From: Pseudomonadota bacterium
Lineage (GTDB): Bacteria; Pseudomonadota; Alphaproteobacteria; Acetobacterales; Acetobacteraceae
Assembly: GCA_018240405.1 (NCBI GenBank)
Contig: JAFEFW010000646.1
Coordinates: 31,781-95,780, forward strand
DNA length: 64,000 bases
Direction: 5' to 3'
The notes beneath the pieces are model-generated. The model was not told the DNA's origin. It worked only from the letters and a program-made list of their open reading frames with translations, and ran no database searches. The position numbers were made by a program, and so were the translations under genes. Below, piece after piece: positions 12,155-21,239 of the stretch. How positions within the stretch are numbered: the first letter of the stretch is position 1; the number at the start of each line of letters is the position of its first letter.

Positions 12155-12403
12155 GTGCTTTACAGCGTTACGCATGAGGAGACCGGTCGGGTTACCACCT
12201 ATCCGGACTCCGCCTCCTACGAGGCCGCCTGGGACTGGTTCGAGGCGAGCGAAGAGCCGGCGCTGATTGCCTGGTACGAGGCCTGGGATGCAGCGAAACA
12301 TGGCCAGGAATACCACACCATCTGGGCCGACGAGGCGCGGACGGTACTGGCCCCGGACTGGCCAGATATTGTGACGGCCGCGTACGCCTGGACGAACTTC
12401 TAG
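12155..12403 (+). CDS. Small acidic hypothetical protein
   Basis: The GTG at 12155, preceded by GGGAG, opens an 82-residue frame (MLYSVTHEETGRVTTYP...). It is rich in Trp, Tyr, Glu and Asp, including repeated W-(D/E)-F/Y-E segments, and has no membrane helix or signal. I do not recognise the family. The frame extends upstream to a TTG at 12101, but that start has no ribosome-binding site. The gene is isolated, about 140 nt after tspO, and is followed by a small GC hairpin. The amino-acid composition is protein-like rather than a shadow of an opposite-strand gene, but support is moderate. Confidence 0.55.
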   Translation: MLYSVTHEETGRVTTYPDSASYEAAWDWFEASEEPALIAWYEAWDAAKHGQEYHTIWADEARTVLAPDWPDIVTAAYAWTNF

Positions 12404-12415
12404 GCGGGTCTTGCA

Positions 12416-12433
12416 GCGGCGTTGCGCCGCCTT
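12416..12433. terminator. Small GC hairpin, possible terminator
   Basis: GCGGCG (12416-12421), loop TTG and CGCCGC (12425-12430) are followed by CTTT. The hairpin lies 13 nt after the stop of the small hypothetical gene and just before the convergent gene ending at 12485. The T-run is short, so it is a weak candidate. Confidence 0.35.
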
Positions 12434-12484
12434 TGCCTGCTCGGCGTCGAACACGGCGGCAAGGGAATCGGGCGACCGGAGCCC

Positions 12485-13225
12485 CTATGCCAGGCGCTGC
12501 CAGGCCAGGATCAGCAGCAGCACCGCGTTCAGCCCCATGACGACGGGCGCTGCAGCGGTCACGCCGCGATTCCAGCGCCGCCCCGCCGCCTGCCCGGCCA
12601 CACCGACGACCATCAGGCTCGGCACCGTGCCCAGACCGAACGCCAGCATGGCGGCAGCGCCCAGGAGCGGCGCACCGCTCGCCGCAGCGGCCGCGAGCGC
12701 ACCGTAGAGAAAGCCGCAGGGCAGGAAGCCCAGCGCCAGCCCGAGAAGAAACTCACCCGCCGCGGACCCGCGCGGGATACGGGCGGAGATGCGGCCCAGG
12801 AACCGCCCCCACCAGGCCGGCGCGCGGTCTGCCCAGCGCAGACCCGCCAGCCGTCCGGCGGCGTGGCTGATGAACAGTCCGGCCGCCACCGCCAACAGCA
12901 CCGCCGAGACCGGCCGCGTCCAGAAGCTGCCGGCGAAGACCGCGGCCGACCCACCGGCCACCGCGCCGAGTCCGGCATAGGTCGTCAGGCGCCCCAGATG
13001 ATACGGCACCAGCAAGCCACTGCGAATACGCATCGATTCGCATAACATCCGGTGCGGCACGCGCGCCATGCGATCCGCAACCTGCCCGAGGACAAACACG
13101 CCGCACATCGGCGCGCAGTGCAGGACGCTGCCGGCGGCCCCGGCCAGGAACAGTCCCAGCAGCAATCCACCACCGATCGCGGCATCGGACGAGCACAGCG
13201 CGATCAGGTGCTGAACATGTTCCAT
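12485..13225 (-). CDS. DsbD/UreH-like transmembrane protein (sulfite exporter TauE/SafE-type annotation)
   Basis: This 246-residue protein has about six membrane helices and two conserved metal/thiol motifs: GSVLHCAPMCG near residues 33-43 and GFLPCGFLYGAL in the second half. It belongs to the DsbD-2/UreH-like group often found beside cco and ccoI genes, where a role in copper or other metal handling for cbb3 oxidase assembly is suspected. That role is inferred here from position. It is transcribed away from the cco operon. Its start lies 36 nt from the edge of the FNR/FixK box at 13262, so both directions may be controlled from that site. Confidence 0.75.
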   Translation of the reverse strand: MEHVQHLIALCSSDAAIGGGLLLGLFLAGAAGSVLHCAPMCGVFVLGQVADRMARVPHRMLCESMRIRSGLLVPYHLGRLTTYAGLGAVAGGSAAVFAGSFWTRPVSAVLLAVAAGLFISHAAGRLAGLRWADRAPAWWGRFLGRISARIPRGSAAGEFLLGLALGFLPCGFLYGALAAAAASGAPLLGAAAMLAFGLGTVPSLMVVGVAGQAAGRRWNRGVTAAAPVVMGLNAVLLLILAWQRLA

Positions 13226-13261
13226 GTGGCACCAATTGCCCAGAAAACCGGCGGAAATCCG

Positions 13262-13275
13262 TTGATCTGCATCAA
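13262..13275. promoter_or_regulatory. FNR/FixK box upstream of cco operon
   Basis: The sequence is TTGATCTGCATCAA, a perfect match to the TTGAT-N4-ATCAA consensus of FNR/FixK/Anr regulators. Its centre is about 60 nt before the ATG at 13329 and 43 nt from the divergent start at 13225. cco operons are classic FNR/FixK targets induced at low oxygen. Confidence 0.88.
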
Positions 13276-13328
13276 GGTGGTGTCGTTAACATGTTGTCAG
13301 ATTGCCTCGGCTAGCAAGAGAGGTACTC

Positions 13329-13547
13329 ATGCAATCCGAGGTGGGTGACTGGATCGTCGGTCCCTTCGTGGCGATCCTTGGCCTGATAGGGCTTATCCTG
13401 TTCGGCCGAGCCAACGATGGCGAAATGACCGTGTTCGGCGCGGCGCTCGCGCTGTTTGCCATCGTATTCATTTTTAGCTTGATCAAGCGCCGCTTCGATG
13501 GCGGTCACGCAGTCCAGGCAGCGGCAAAGGGTGCCGGCCATGAGTGA
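13329..13547 (+). CDS. Small two-helix membrane protein preceding ccoN
   Basis: The ATG at 13329 has GAGAGAGG upstream and gives 72 residues. There are two hydrophobic segments ([19 protein letters not shown] and [18 protein letters not shown]) and a basic C-terminal tail ([16 protein letters not shown]). The stop overlaps the ccoN start by 8 nt, so the two genes are translationally coupled. It is not CcoQ, which is present separately, and I do not recognise it as CcoS or CcoM. Position directly behind the FNR box and fused in translation with ccoN suggests an accessory or assembly peptide of the oxidase. This is inference. Confidence 0.75.
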   Translation: MQSEVGDWIVGPFVAILGLIGLILFGRANDGEMTVFGAALALFAIVFIFSLIKRRFDGGHAVQAAAKGAGHE

Positions 13548-15018
13548 CGCATTCGCGGCCCCGCGGCCGGTCATGTACAACGAAGATGTGGTGAAGAAAT
13601 TCATCATCGCCGCCATGTTCTGGGCAATCGTTGCGTTCCTGGTCGGTGTCTATCTTGCCGCCGAACTGGCTTGGCCCTCGCTGAACTTCGGATTGTCCTG
13701 GATCAACTTCGGGCGGCTGCGCCCGGTGCACACCTCAGCGGCCATTTTCGCCTTCGGCGGCTCCGCCCTGATCGGCACCTCGCTGTACATCGTCCAGCGC
13801 ACCTGCCGGGCGCGCCTGTTCGGCGGCCGTGCGCTCGCCGATTTCCTGTTCTGGGGCTATCAGTTCTTCATCGTGATGGCCGCGCTCAGCTACGTGATGG
13901 GCTACAGCCAGAGCAAGGAATACGCGGAACCCGAATGGCACATCGACCTGTTCCTGACCGTTGTCTGGGTGGTCTATCTGCTGATCTTCCTCGGCACGCT
14001 GCTGAAGCGGCAGGAAGAGCACATCTACGTCGCGAACTGGTTCCTGCTGGCGTTCATCGTCACCGTGGCGATGCTGCATATCGGCAACAATGCGGCGGTG
14101 CCGATCAGCCTGTTCTCGGCCAAGAGCTACATCGTTTACTCGGGCGTGCAGGACGCCATCGTGCAGTGGTGGTATGGCCACAACGCGGTGGGCTTCTTCC
14201 TGACCGCCGGCTTCCTGGGCATGATGTATTACTTCATCCCGAAGGCCGCCGGCCGCCCCGTCTACTCCTACCGGCTGTCGGTCGTGCACTTCTGGACGCT
14301 GATCTTCCTGTATATCTGGGCCGGTCCGCACCACCTGCACTGGACCTCGCTGCCGGACTGGACGCAGATGCTGGGCATGGCGTTCTCGGTCATGCTGTGG
14401 ATGCCGTCCTGGGGCGGCATGATCAACGGCATCATGACCCTGTCGGGCGCCTGGGATAAGCTGCGCACCGATCCGGGCCTGCGCTTCAGCGTCACCGCCG
14501 TCGGCTTCTACGGCATGTCTACCTTCGAAGGCCCGCTGATGTCGGTCCGCCAGGTGAATGCACTGTCGCATTACACCGACTGGACGATCGGCCACGTGCA
14601 CTCCGGCGCGCTGGGCTGGGTGGCGTTCATCGTGTTCGGCGCGATCTACTACATCGTTCCGGTGCTGTGGCAGCGCAAGGCGCTGTATTCGACGCGCCTG
14701 GTGTCCTGGCACTACTGGATCGCGACCCTGGGCATCGTCCTCTACATCGTTTCGATGTGGGTGGCCGGCATCACCGAAGGTCTGATGTGGCGCGCCTACG
14801 ACCAGTACGGCTTCCTGCAGTACTCGTTCGTCGAGTCGGTCGTTGCGATCCATCCCTACATGGTCGTGCGCCTGCTGGGCGGCCTGTTCTTCCTGACCGG
14901 CGGCCTGATCATGGTCTACAACCTGATCCAGACCGTGAAGAGCCCCACCACGGAGCTGCCGCGCGAGAAGCTGCAATCCGGTTATCCCGCCGGCGCCGTT
15001 CCGGCTGCAGGGGAGTGA
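13540..15018 (+). CDS. ccoN: cbb3-type cytochrome c oxidase subunit I
   Basis: The ATG at 13540 ([14 protein letters not shown]) gives 492 residues with about 12 membrane helices. It is the catalytic haem-copper subunit. Haem and copper ligand histidines are visible: [14 protein letters not shown] (low-spin haem), [11 protein letters not shown] (His214, CuB), GPHHLHW (His264/265) and [14 protein letters not shown] (haem ligands). Tyr residues follow the GHNAVG helix, as in C-family oxidases, where the active-site Tyr lies in a different helix from the A-family. It reduces oxygen to water with high affinity in the cytoplasmic membrane. An in-frame extension to 13498 lies within the preceding small gene and is not needed. 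Confidence 0.97.
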   Translation: MSDAFAAPRPVMYNEDVVKKFIIAAMFWAIVAFLVGVYLAAELAWPSLNFGLSWINFGRLRPVHTSAAIFAFGGSALIGTSLYIVQRTCRARLFGGRALADFLFWGYQFFIVMAALSYVMGYSQSKEYAEPEWHIDLFLTVVWVVYLLIFLGTLLKRQEEHIYVANWFLLAFIVTVAMLHIGNNAAVPISLFSAKSYIVYSGVQDAIVQWWYGHNAVGFFLTAGFLGMMYYFIPKAAGRPVYSYRLSVVHFWTLIFLYIWAGPHHLHWTSLPDWTQMLGMAFSVMLWMPSWGGMINGIMTLSGAWDKLRTDPGLRFSVTAVGFYGMSTFEGPLMSVRQVNALSHYTDWTIGHVHSGALGWVAFIVFGAIYYIVPVLWQRKALYSTRLVSWHYWIATLGIVLYIVSMWVAGITEGLMWRAYDQYGFLQYSFVESVVAIHPYMVVRLLGGLFFLTGGLIMVYNLIQTVKSPTTELPREKLQSGYPAGAVPAAGE

Positions 15019-15024
15019 GCGATC

Positions 15025-15741
15025 ATGGCATTCCGCAACGAATTCTTTGAGAAGAACGCCATCTTCCTGCTGGTCGGCACGCTGCTGACGGTCGCGGTCG
15101 GTGGCATTGTCGAGGTGGTTCCGGTCTTCACCGTCGAAACGACGGTGGAGAAGGTACAGGGCATGCGTCCCTACTCACCGCTCGAATCCCGTGGCCGCGA
15201 CATCTACGTCCGCGAGGGCTGCTACACCTGCCACAGCCAGCAGGTGCGCACCCTGCGCGATGAGGTGGAGCGCTACGGTCACTACTCGATCGCGGCCGAG
15301 AGCATGTATGACCATCCGTTCCAGTGGGGCTCCAAGCGTATCGGTCCCGATCTGGCGCGCGTGGGCGGCAAATACTCCAGCGACTGGCAGTATGCCCACC
15401 TGAAGAACCCGCAGGAGCTGGTGCCGGAATCGCTGATGCCGCGCTACGCCTTCCTGGCGGAAACCCCGCTACAGACCTACGACACCGTGGCACGGATGAA
15501 GACACTGCGCATGGTCGGTGTGCCCTACACGGATGAGCAGATCACCAGCGCCGAGTCCGACCTGCGGACGCAGTCGGATCCGACAGCCGACCAGACCAAG
15601 CTGCTGGCGCGGTATCCGAAGGCGGTGACGGTGCCAGGCAACGGCACGCCGACCGAAATGGACGCCCTGGTCGCGTATCTGCAGATGCTGGGCACGCTGG
15701 TGAACTTTGCCGACACCAACACCGAAAGGCTGCGCCAATGA
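15025..15741 (+). CDS. ccoO: cbb3 oxidase subunit II, membrane cytochrome c
   Basis: This 238-residue protein has an N-terminal membrane anchor (AIFLLVGTLLTVAVGGIVEVVPVF) and one haem c motif, CYTCH (66-70). ESLMPRYAF near residue 135 supplies the likely axial methionine. It is a monohaem CcoO that passes electrons from CcoP to CcoN on the periplasmic side. It starts 6 nt after ccoN and overlaps ccoQ in ATGA. Confidence 0.97.
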   Translation: MAFRNEFFEKNAIFLLVGTLLTVAVGGIVEVVPVFTVETTVEKVQGMRPYSPLESRGRDIYVREGCYTCHSQQVRTLRDEVERYGHYSIAAESMYDHPFQWGSKRIGPDLARVGGKYSSDWQYAHLKNPQELVPESLMPRYAFLAETPLQTYDTVARMKTLRMVGVPYTDEQITSAESDLRTQSDPTADQTKLLARYPKAVTVPGNGTPTEMDALVAYLQMLGTLVNFADTNTERLRQ

Positions 15742-15893
15742 TCGGTGTCATGGACGTGGTTCACTGGATCGACCACCACATCATCATCGTCATGATGATC
15801 ATGTTCGTCGCGATCGTCGTTTCCACTTATTGGCCGAGCCGCAAGAACAGCATCGAGCGCCAGGGCCAGATTCCGTTCAAGGATGACGTGTAG
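15738..15893 (+). CDS. ccoQ: cbb3 oxidase subunit IV (CcoQ)
   Basis: This 51-residue peptide starts at ATG 15738, overlapping the ccoO stop. One hydrophobic helix (HIIIVMMIMFVAIVVSTYW) is followed by a short basic cytoplasmic tail with PSRKNSIERQG and ending FKDDV. This is the usual CcoQ/FixQ shape and position between ccoO and ccoP. CcoQ stabilises the complex, especially CcoP association. The N-terminal half contains several His residues (VVHWIDHH). The stop shares its last base with the ccoP start. Confidence 0.9.
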   Translation: MIGVMDVVHWIDHHIIIVMMIMFVAIVVSTYWPSRKNSIERQGQIPFKDDV

Positions 15894-16762
15894 TGCCCAC
15901 TAAGATCGAAAAGGACTCCGTCACCGGTCGCGAGACGACCGGCCATGAGTGGGACGGACTGAAGGAACTGAACACGCCGTTGCCGAAATGGTGGCTGTAT
16001 GTGTTCTACCTCACGATCGCCACGTCGGTGCTGCAGTTCGTGCTGTATCCGTCGTTCTCCTATGGTCCCGGCTACCTGCACGGCGTGCTGGGCTACACCA
16101 CCCGCCAGGAAGTCGACCAGGACGTCGCCAAGATCGTCGCCAAGCGCAAGGCCGACATGGACAAGATCGGCACGCTGTCCTTCGCGCAGATCAAGGCCGA
16201 TCCGAAGCTGCTGGAAGTGGCGCTGGTCGACGGCAAGCAGGTCTTCGCCAGCAACTGCCAGCCGTGCCACGGCGCCGGCGGCGGCGGCAATCCGGGCTAC
16301 CCGGCACTCGCCGCAGGCGCCTGGATCTGGGGCGGCACGCTGGATGCCATCCAGAAGACCGTGACGTACGGCGTCCGCTCCGACGATCCCAACGCCCGCA
16401 CCAGCGCCATGCCGGCGTTCGGCGCCGGCCTGCTGACACAGCCGCAGATCCAGGCGGTCGCGGACTATGTCTGGGTGACGTTCTACGGCAACAAGGCGGA
16501 CGGCCGGGACGTGTCGGAAGGCGCCAAGGTGTTCAACGCCAACTGCGCCGTCTGCCATGGCGTGAAGGGCGAGGGCAACAAGCTGATGGGTGCGCCGCGG
16601 CTGGCAAGCCAGGTGCACCTGTATGGCAACACGCGTGAGGCGATCATGGCGCAGGTCATGGGGCCGAAAATGGGCGTGATGCCGGCGTGGAACACCCGCC
16701 TCGATCCCGCCACCATCAAGGCCGTCACGCTGTACGTCCACTCGCTGGGCGGCGGCGAGTAA
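15893..16762 (+). CDS. ccoP: cbb3 oxidase subunit III, dihaem cytochrome c
   Basis: This 289-residue protein starts at GTG 15893, overlapping the ccoQ stop by one base. It has one N-terminal membrane helix (WWLYVFYLTIATSVLQFVLYP) after the CcoP N-domain (HEWDGLKELNTPLPKWW). Two periplasmic haem c domains follow, with CQPCH at 122-126 and CAVCH at 219-223. Methionine ligands are probably in TSAMPAFG and MGVMPAW. It accepts electrons from soluble cytochrome c. It is the last gene before a strong terminator, separating ccoNOQP from ccoGHIS. Confidence 0.97.
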   Translation: MPTKIEKDSVTGRETTGHEWDGLKELNTPLPKWWLYVFYLTIATSVLQFVLYPSFSYGPGYLHGVLGYTTRQEVDQDVAKIVAKRKADMDKIGTLSFAQIKADPKLLEVALVDGKQVFASNCQPCHGAGGGGNPGYPALAAGAWIWGGTLDAIQKTVTYGVRSDDPNARTSAMPAFGAGLLTQPQIQAVADYVWVTFYGNKADGRDVSEGAKVFNANCAVCHGVKGEGNKLMGAPRLASQVHLYGNTREAIMAQVMGPKMGVMPAWNTRLDPATIKAVTLYVHSLGGGE

Positions 16763-16769
16763 CGAACGG

Positions 16770-16805
16770 ACGCCCGGAGGTTCAGGAGTCCTCCGGGCGT
16801 TCTCT
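16770..16805 (+). terminator. Terminator after ccoNOQP
   Basis: ACGCCCGGAGG (16770-16780) and CCTCCGGGCGT (16790-16800) form a perfect 11-bp stem with a 9-nt loop, followed by TCTCTT. It begins 8 nt after the ccoP stop. This is the clearest intrinsic-terminator-like hairpin in the window. Confidence 0.8.
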
Positions 16806-16851
16806 TCCCCTGCAGCGAATATCGGCATGACGGGTCGGGGCAGGCCCTGTC

Positions 16852-18372
16852 ATGCGGGAGCGACAGACCGTGTCACGCATCAGCAAGAAAGATCGACAGG
16901 CGGCGGCCGAGACCAAGGCGACCAGCCAGAGTCTGTATGCGAACCGCGTGCGGATCTACCCGAAGGCGGTGTATGGCCCTGGCCGCATCGTCAAATGGGC
17001 GATCATGATCCCCTGCCTGATGCTCTACTACGTGCTGCCGTGGATACGCTGGTATCGTGGCCCCGGCCAGCCCGACCAGGCCGTGCTGCTGGATGTCTCC
17101 ACCCAGCGCTTCTACTTCTTTGATATGGAGCTTTGGCCGCAGGATATCTGGCTGCTCGCCGGCCTGCTGATCATGGGCGCGGTGACGCTGTTCCTGGTCA
17201 CCTCGGTCGTCGGCCGCGTCTGGTGCGGCTATGCCTGCCCGCAGACAGTCTGGACCGACCTGTTCATGTGGATCGAACGGGCGATCGAGGGCGACCGGGC
17301 GGAGCGCATGGCGCGCGACGCCGCACCGCTGACCGCCGACACCGCCTGGAAGAAGTTCCTGAAACACTGGGCCTGGATTGGCGTGGCGTTCTGGACCGGC
17401 GGCGCGGCGATGATGTATTTCACCGACGCGCCGACCATGGTGGTCGACTTCTGGACGCTGCAGGCGCCGACGCCGGTCTATTTCTTCACCGGATTGTTCA
17501 CCGCCACCACCTACGTCCTGGCCGGCTGGGCGCGCGAACAGGTCTGCACCTTCATGTGCCCCTGGCCGCGCTTCCAGGCGGCGATGCTCGACGACCAGAG
17601 CTTCACCGTCACCTACCAGGCCTGGCGTGGCGAACCCCGGATGCGCGGCAGCAAGAAGTATGCGCCTGGCACAAACGCCGGCGACTGCGTGGACTGCGGC
17701 CTGTGCGTGCAGTCCTGCCCGACCGGCGTCGATATCCGCGATGGCATTCAGTTGGAATGCATCAATTGCGGCCTGTGCATGGACGCCTGCAATACGGTGA
17801 TGAAGCGGCTGAAGCGGCCAAAGGGCCTGATCACCTGGGACACGCTGTCACGCCAGGCGGCCAAGGCCGCGGGGCGGCAGGAGCCGATCCATTTCTTCCG
17901 CCCGCGGACGCTGATCTACGCCGGCGTCCTCGTGGTCGGCGCTCTGGTGCTGACCGTGGCGCTGACCACCCGCTCCACCTTCACCCTGTCCGTGCAGCGC
18001 GACCGCGCGCCGATCTTCGTTACGCTGCAGGACGGCAGCCTGCGCAACGGCTACACGCTGAAGGTTGCCAACAAACTCACGCAGAACCGCGCCTTTGACA
18101 TGACGATCAAGGGCTTGCCCGGCGCGCTGATGACAGTGGCCGAAACCGGCGGCGCGCCGGAGCCGGTGCTGCGCATCCTGACGTCGGCGGACCAGGTGGA
18201 AACGCTCCGCCTGCTGGTCACCGCCCGACCGGAGAAAGTCGAGGATGGGTCCATCCCGGTTGACTTCGTGCTGCGTGACACCGCGACGGGCACAGAGACG
18301 GTCTATCACTCAACCTTCATGGGCCCGGTGGGCTATTCGGGCGGCACACGGCCGGCAGGAGCAAAGCAATGA
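16852..18372 (+). CDS. ccoG: CcoG/RdxA/FixG, cbb3 oxidase assembly ferredoxin-like protein
   Basis: This 506-residue membrane protein has five helices. NosR/NapH-type motifs lie in the membrane part (VWCGYACPQTVWTDLFMW; VCTFMCPWPRFQ). Two [4Fe-4S] ferredoxin motifs occur in CVDCGLCVQSCPTGVDIRDG and CINCGLCMDACNTVM. A C-terminal periplasmic Ig-like domain contains FTLSVQRDRAPIFVTL. CcoG acts as a cupric reductase supplying Cu(I) for cbb3 assembly in Rhodobacter. The start is either ATG 16852 or GTG 16870 (VSRISKKDRQ); the second resembles the family start better. The stop overlaps the ccoH start. Confidence 0.95.
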   Translation: MRERQTVSRISKKDRQAAAETKATSQSLYANRVRIYPKAVYGPGRIVKWAIMIPCLMLYYVLPWIRWYRGPGQPDQAVLLDVSTQRFYFFDMELWPQDIWLLAGLLIMGAVTLFLVTSVVGRVWCGYACPQTVWTDLFMWIERAIEGDRAERMARDAAPLTADTAWKKFLKHWAWIGVAFWTGGAAMMYFTDAPTMVVDFWTLQAPTPVYFFTGLFTATTYVLAGWAREQVCTFMCPWPRFQAAMLDDQSFTVTYQAWRGEPRMRGSKKYAPGTNAGDCVDCGLCVQSCPTGVDIRDGIQLECINCGLCMDACNTVMKRLKRPKGLITWDTLSRQAAKAAGRQEPIHFFRPRTLIYAGVLVVGALVLTVALTTRSTFTLSVQRDRAPIFVTLQDGSLRNGYTLKVANKLTQNRAFDMTIKGLPGALMTVAETGGAPEPVLRILTSADQVETLRLLVTARPEKVEDGSIPVDFVLRDTATGTETVYHSTFMGPVGYSGGTRPAGAKQ

Positions 18373-18830
18373 ACACGTCTTCCTGGCGCTGGTTCCCGGT
18401 CTGGCTGATCGCCGCCATGGTCGGGGTCGCAATCGTCAACGGCTACATGGTCTATGCCGCGGTGAAGTCCTTCCCGGGCCCGGTTGGGATGGACGGAATC
18501 GACTTGAGAAACGACTACAATCGCGTTCTGGATGTCGAGAGCGTCCAGGCGGCACTCGGCTGGCGCGTCGAGACAAGCATCGATGCACAGCGGCGTCCGC
18601 TGCTGATGGTGGTCGACCGCGAGGGGCAGCCCCTGCCGGCGGCCCGCATCGATGTGGAAGCGGAGCGCCCGGTCGGGCCCAAGGACCACACGGTGCTGGC
18701 GCTGCGCGACCTTGGCCAGGGGCGGCTGCAGTCGGATACGACGCTGTTCTCCGGCCAGTGGGATCTGCTGGTGACCGTTCACAGCGGCGATCATGTCTAC
18801 AGCACCACCCGCCGCGTGATGGTGCGGTAG
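18369..18830 (+). CDS. ccoH: CcoH/FixH family cbb3 assembly protein
   Basis: This 153-residue protein has one N-terminal helix (WFPVWLIAAMVGVAIVNGYMVYAA) followed by a periplasmic FixH domain. FPGPVGMDGIDLRNDYNRVL near residues 36-55 is a typical FixH start. CcoH is an assembly factor of cbb3 oxidase that interacts with CcoN and CcoI. It overlaps ccoG by 4 nt and precedes ccoI by 6 nt. Confidence 0.92.
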   Translation: MNTSSWRWFPVWLIAAMVGVAIVNGYMVYAAVKSFPGPVGMDGIDLRNDYNRVLDVESVQAALGWRVETSIDAQRRPLLMVVDREGQPLPAARIDVEAERPVGPKDHTVLALRDLGQGRLQSDTTLFSGQWDLLVTVHSGDHVYSTTRRVMVR

Positions 18831-18836
18831 CCCAAC

Positions 18837-21239
18837 ATGGCCCAACCCCTGGCCGCCACACTGGACGACTTTCCGCCGACGCAGGCGATTGCCGACGCGA
18901 TCTGCGCCCATTGCGGCCAGCCGGCGCCGGCGGGGCGCACATTCTGCTGCACCGGCTGCGCGGCGGCGCACGACATGATTCAGGGCCTGGGCCTGGGCCG
19001 CTACTACGAACAACGCGTGCTGGATGCTGCTGAGCGCGCGCCGAAGCCGGAGCCGGCGGAGCGCTGGGACCTCGCGCGGCACGTCGTCGACAAGCCGGAC
19101 GGCACGCATGAACTGACGCTGGCGATCGACGGGCTGCAATGCGGCGCCTGCGTCTGGCTGATCGAGTCGGTGCTGGCGAAGCAGCCGGGCATCACCGCCG
19201 GCCGCGTCAACATGACCACCCGCCGCCTGCGCCTGGCCTGGCGCGGCGCGGCCGGCGATGCGGAACGGCTGGTCGGCCGCATCGAAGCCCTGGGTTACCG
19301 CCTAGTGCCATTCGACATGCGCGCGCTGTCGGCGGCGCAGGATCAGGCCGGGCGGGCGCTGCTGCGCGCCCTCGCCGTCGCCGGCTTCGCCGCCGGCAAT
19401 GTCATGTTCATCTCGATCGGCATCTGGGCCGGTCAAACCATGTCGGACCCGATCGGTCCGGCTATGCTGGCGCTGCTGCACTGGATTTCCGCCGCCATCA
19501 CCATGCCGGCGATCGCCTATGCCGGCCGGCCATTCTTCGCCTCGGCCTGGGCGGCGCTGAAGCAACGCCGCACCAACATGGACGTGCCGATCAGCATCGG
19601 CGTGATCCTGGTCACCGTCATGAGCCTGGTGGAGACGATCCAGCACGGCGAGCACACCTATTTCGACTCCGCCGTCACGCTGCTGTTCTTCCTGCTGATA
19701 GGCCGCTACCTCGACCACATGGCGCGCGGGCGCGCACGGGCGACGGCGGAGCAGTTGCTGACGCTGAGGGCCAGCGACGTGGCGGTGCTGCTGGCGGACG
19801 GCACCATCCAGCGGCGGGCGCAGGAACAGGTGGCAGAGGGCGACCGCATCCTGGTCGCCACCGGCGAACGCATCGGCGTGGATGGCGTGGTGGATCAGGG
19901 CCAGTCGCTGCTCGACACCAGCCTGGTGACCGGCGAGAGCCTGCCGGCCAACGCATCGGCCGGAACGAAGGTCTTCGCCGGCACGCTGAACCTGGGTGCC
20001 GCGCTGACGGTCCGCGCGACTGCGACCGGCGAGACGACGCTGCTGGCCGAATGCGTGCGGCTGATCGAGGCCGCCGAGGCGCGCCGGTCGCGCTTCGTGG
20101 TCATCGCCGACCGGGTGGCGCGGCGCTATGCGCCGGCGGTGCACCTATGTGCGCTGACGACGTTCCTGGGCTGGTATTTCTGGATGGACGCGCCGCTGGG
20201 CTACTCGCTGCTCACGGCGGCCGCGGTACTGATCATTACCTGCCCCTGCGCCCTCGCCCTGGCGGTGCCGGCGGTGCAGGTCATTGCCACCGGCAGGCTG
20301 TTCCGCGCCGGCATCCTGCTGAAGTCGCCGACAGCGCTGGAGCGTCTGGCGCAGGTCGATACCGTGGTGTTCGACAAGACCGGCACGCTGACGGAGCCGC
20401 TGCTGGCGCTGTCGAACGATGTCGATCCGGCCGCGCTGCGCGAGGCGGCGGGACTGGCCGCGACCAGCCGCCACCCGCTGGCACGCTCGCTGGTCGCTGC
20501 CGCGGGCATCGTGGCGCCGGCTGACAATGTGGTAGAGCACCAGGGCCTCGGGCTGAGCCTGTCCGGGCCGAATGGCGAAACCCGGCTGGGCAGCCGCTCG
20601 TTCTGCGGCATCGAAGCCGGTTCGGCGGACGGCCCGGAATTGTGGCTGGCGCGGCCGGGCGCGGCGCCGGTGCGCTTCAGCTTCGATGAACGGTTGCGTG
20701 CCGATGCGCTCGACGTTGTGGCACGGCTGCGCGGCATGGGCCTGAGGCTGCGCCTGATCTCCGGCGACCGGCCGGAGCCGGTTGCTCGCATCGCTGCGGC
20801 GTTGGGCATTGAGGACTGGCGGGCCGGGTGCACGCCCGTGGAAAAGGTCGGGCTGATCGAGGCGTGGGCGCGCGACGGCGCAAAGATCCTGATGGTCGGC
20901 GATGGGCTGAACGACTCCCCTGCCCTGGCGGCGGCGCATGTCTCCGCCTCGCCGGCCTCGGCGGCGGATGTCAGCCAGACCGTGGCCGATCTGGTGTTCC
21001 AGGGCGCGAAACTGGCGCCGGTCTGGATCGCGCTGCGCACTGCCGTGAAATCGCGCCGCGTCATGACGGAAAACCTGGCGCTGTCGATCGGCTACAATGT
21101 GGTGATGGTGCCGCTGGCGGTGGCCGGCCTGGTCACGCCCTGGCTGGCGGCGGCGGCGATGTCGAGTTCGTCGCTGCTGGTGATGGGCAACAGCCTGCGG
21201 CTGCGGAAAGGGGCGCGCGCCCCGGGGACAAAGACATGA
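18837..21239 (+). CDS. ccoI: CcoI/FixI copper-translocating P1B-type ATPase
   Basis: This 800-residue protein has a Cys-rich N-terminus (CAHCGQPAP, CCTGCAAAH) followed by an HMA-like domain with the copper motif CGACVW. Eight membrane helices are expected, with the ion-binding CPC at 469-471 and the phosphorylation site DKTGTLTE (Asp513). GDGLNDSPAL marks the hinge of the P domain. In this family the pump exports Cu(I) to the periplasm for cbb3 oxidase maturation rather than for resistance. Context inside ccoGHIS makes the assignment specific. Its stop overlaps the ccoS start (ATGA). Confidence 0.96.
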   Translation: MAQPLAATLDDFPPTQAIADAICAHCGQPAPAGRTFCCTGCAAAHDMIQGLGLGRYYEQRVLDAAERAPKPEPAERWDLARHVVDKPDGTHELTLAIDGLQCGACVWLIESVLAKQPGITAGRVNMTTRRLRLAWRGAAGDAERLVGRIEALGYRLVPFDMRALSAAQDQAGRALLRALAVAGFAAGNVMFISIGIWAGQTMSDPIGPAMLALLHWISAAITMPAIAYAGRPFFASAWAALKQRRTNMDVPISIGVILVTVMSLVETIQHGEHTYFDSAVTLLFFLLIGRYLDHMARGRARATAEQLLTLRASDVAVLLADGTIQRRAQEQVAEGDRILVATGERIGVDGVVDQGQSLLDTSLVTGESLPANASAGTKVFAGTLNLGAALTVRATATGETTLLAECVRLIEAAEARRSRFVVIADRVARRYAPAVHLCALTTFLGWYFWMDAPLGYSLLTAAAVLIITCPCALALAVPAVQVIATGRLFRAGILLKSPTALERLAQVDTVVFDKTGTLTEPLLALSNDVDPAALREAAGLAATSRHPLARSLVAAAGIVAPADNVVEHQGLGLSLSGPNGETRLGSRSFCGIEAGSADGPELWLARPGAAPVRFSFDERLRADALDVVARLRGMGLRLRLISGDRPEPVARIAAALGIEDWRAGCTPVEKVGLIEAWARDGAKILMVGDGLNDSPALAAAHVSASPASAADVSQTVADLVFQGAKLAPVWIALRTAVKSRRVMTENLALSIGYNVVMVPLAVAGLVTPWLAAAAMSSSSLLVMGNSLRLRKGARAPGTKT

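Noticed and set aside
13466-13479. AGCTTGATCAAGC inside the small gene before ccoN as another FNR box
   Set aside because: It lacks the N4 spacer (TTGATCAA only) and lies within coding sequence.
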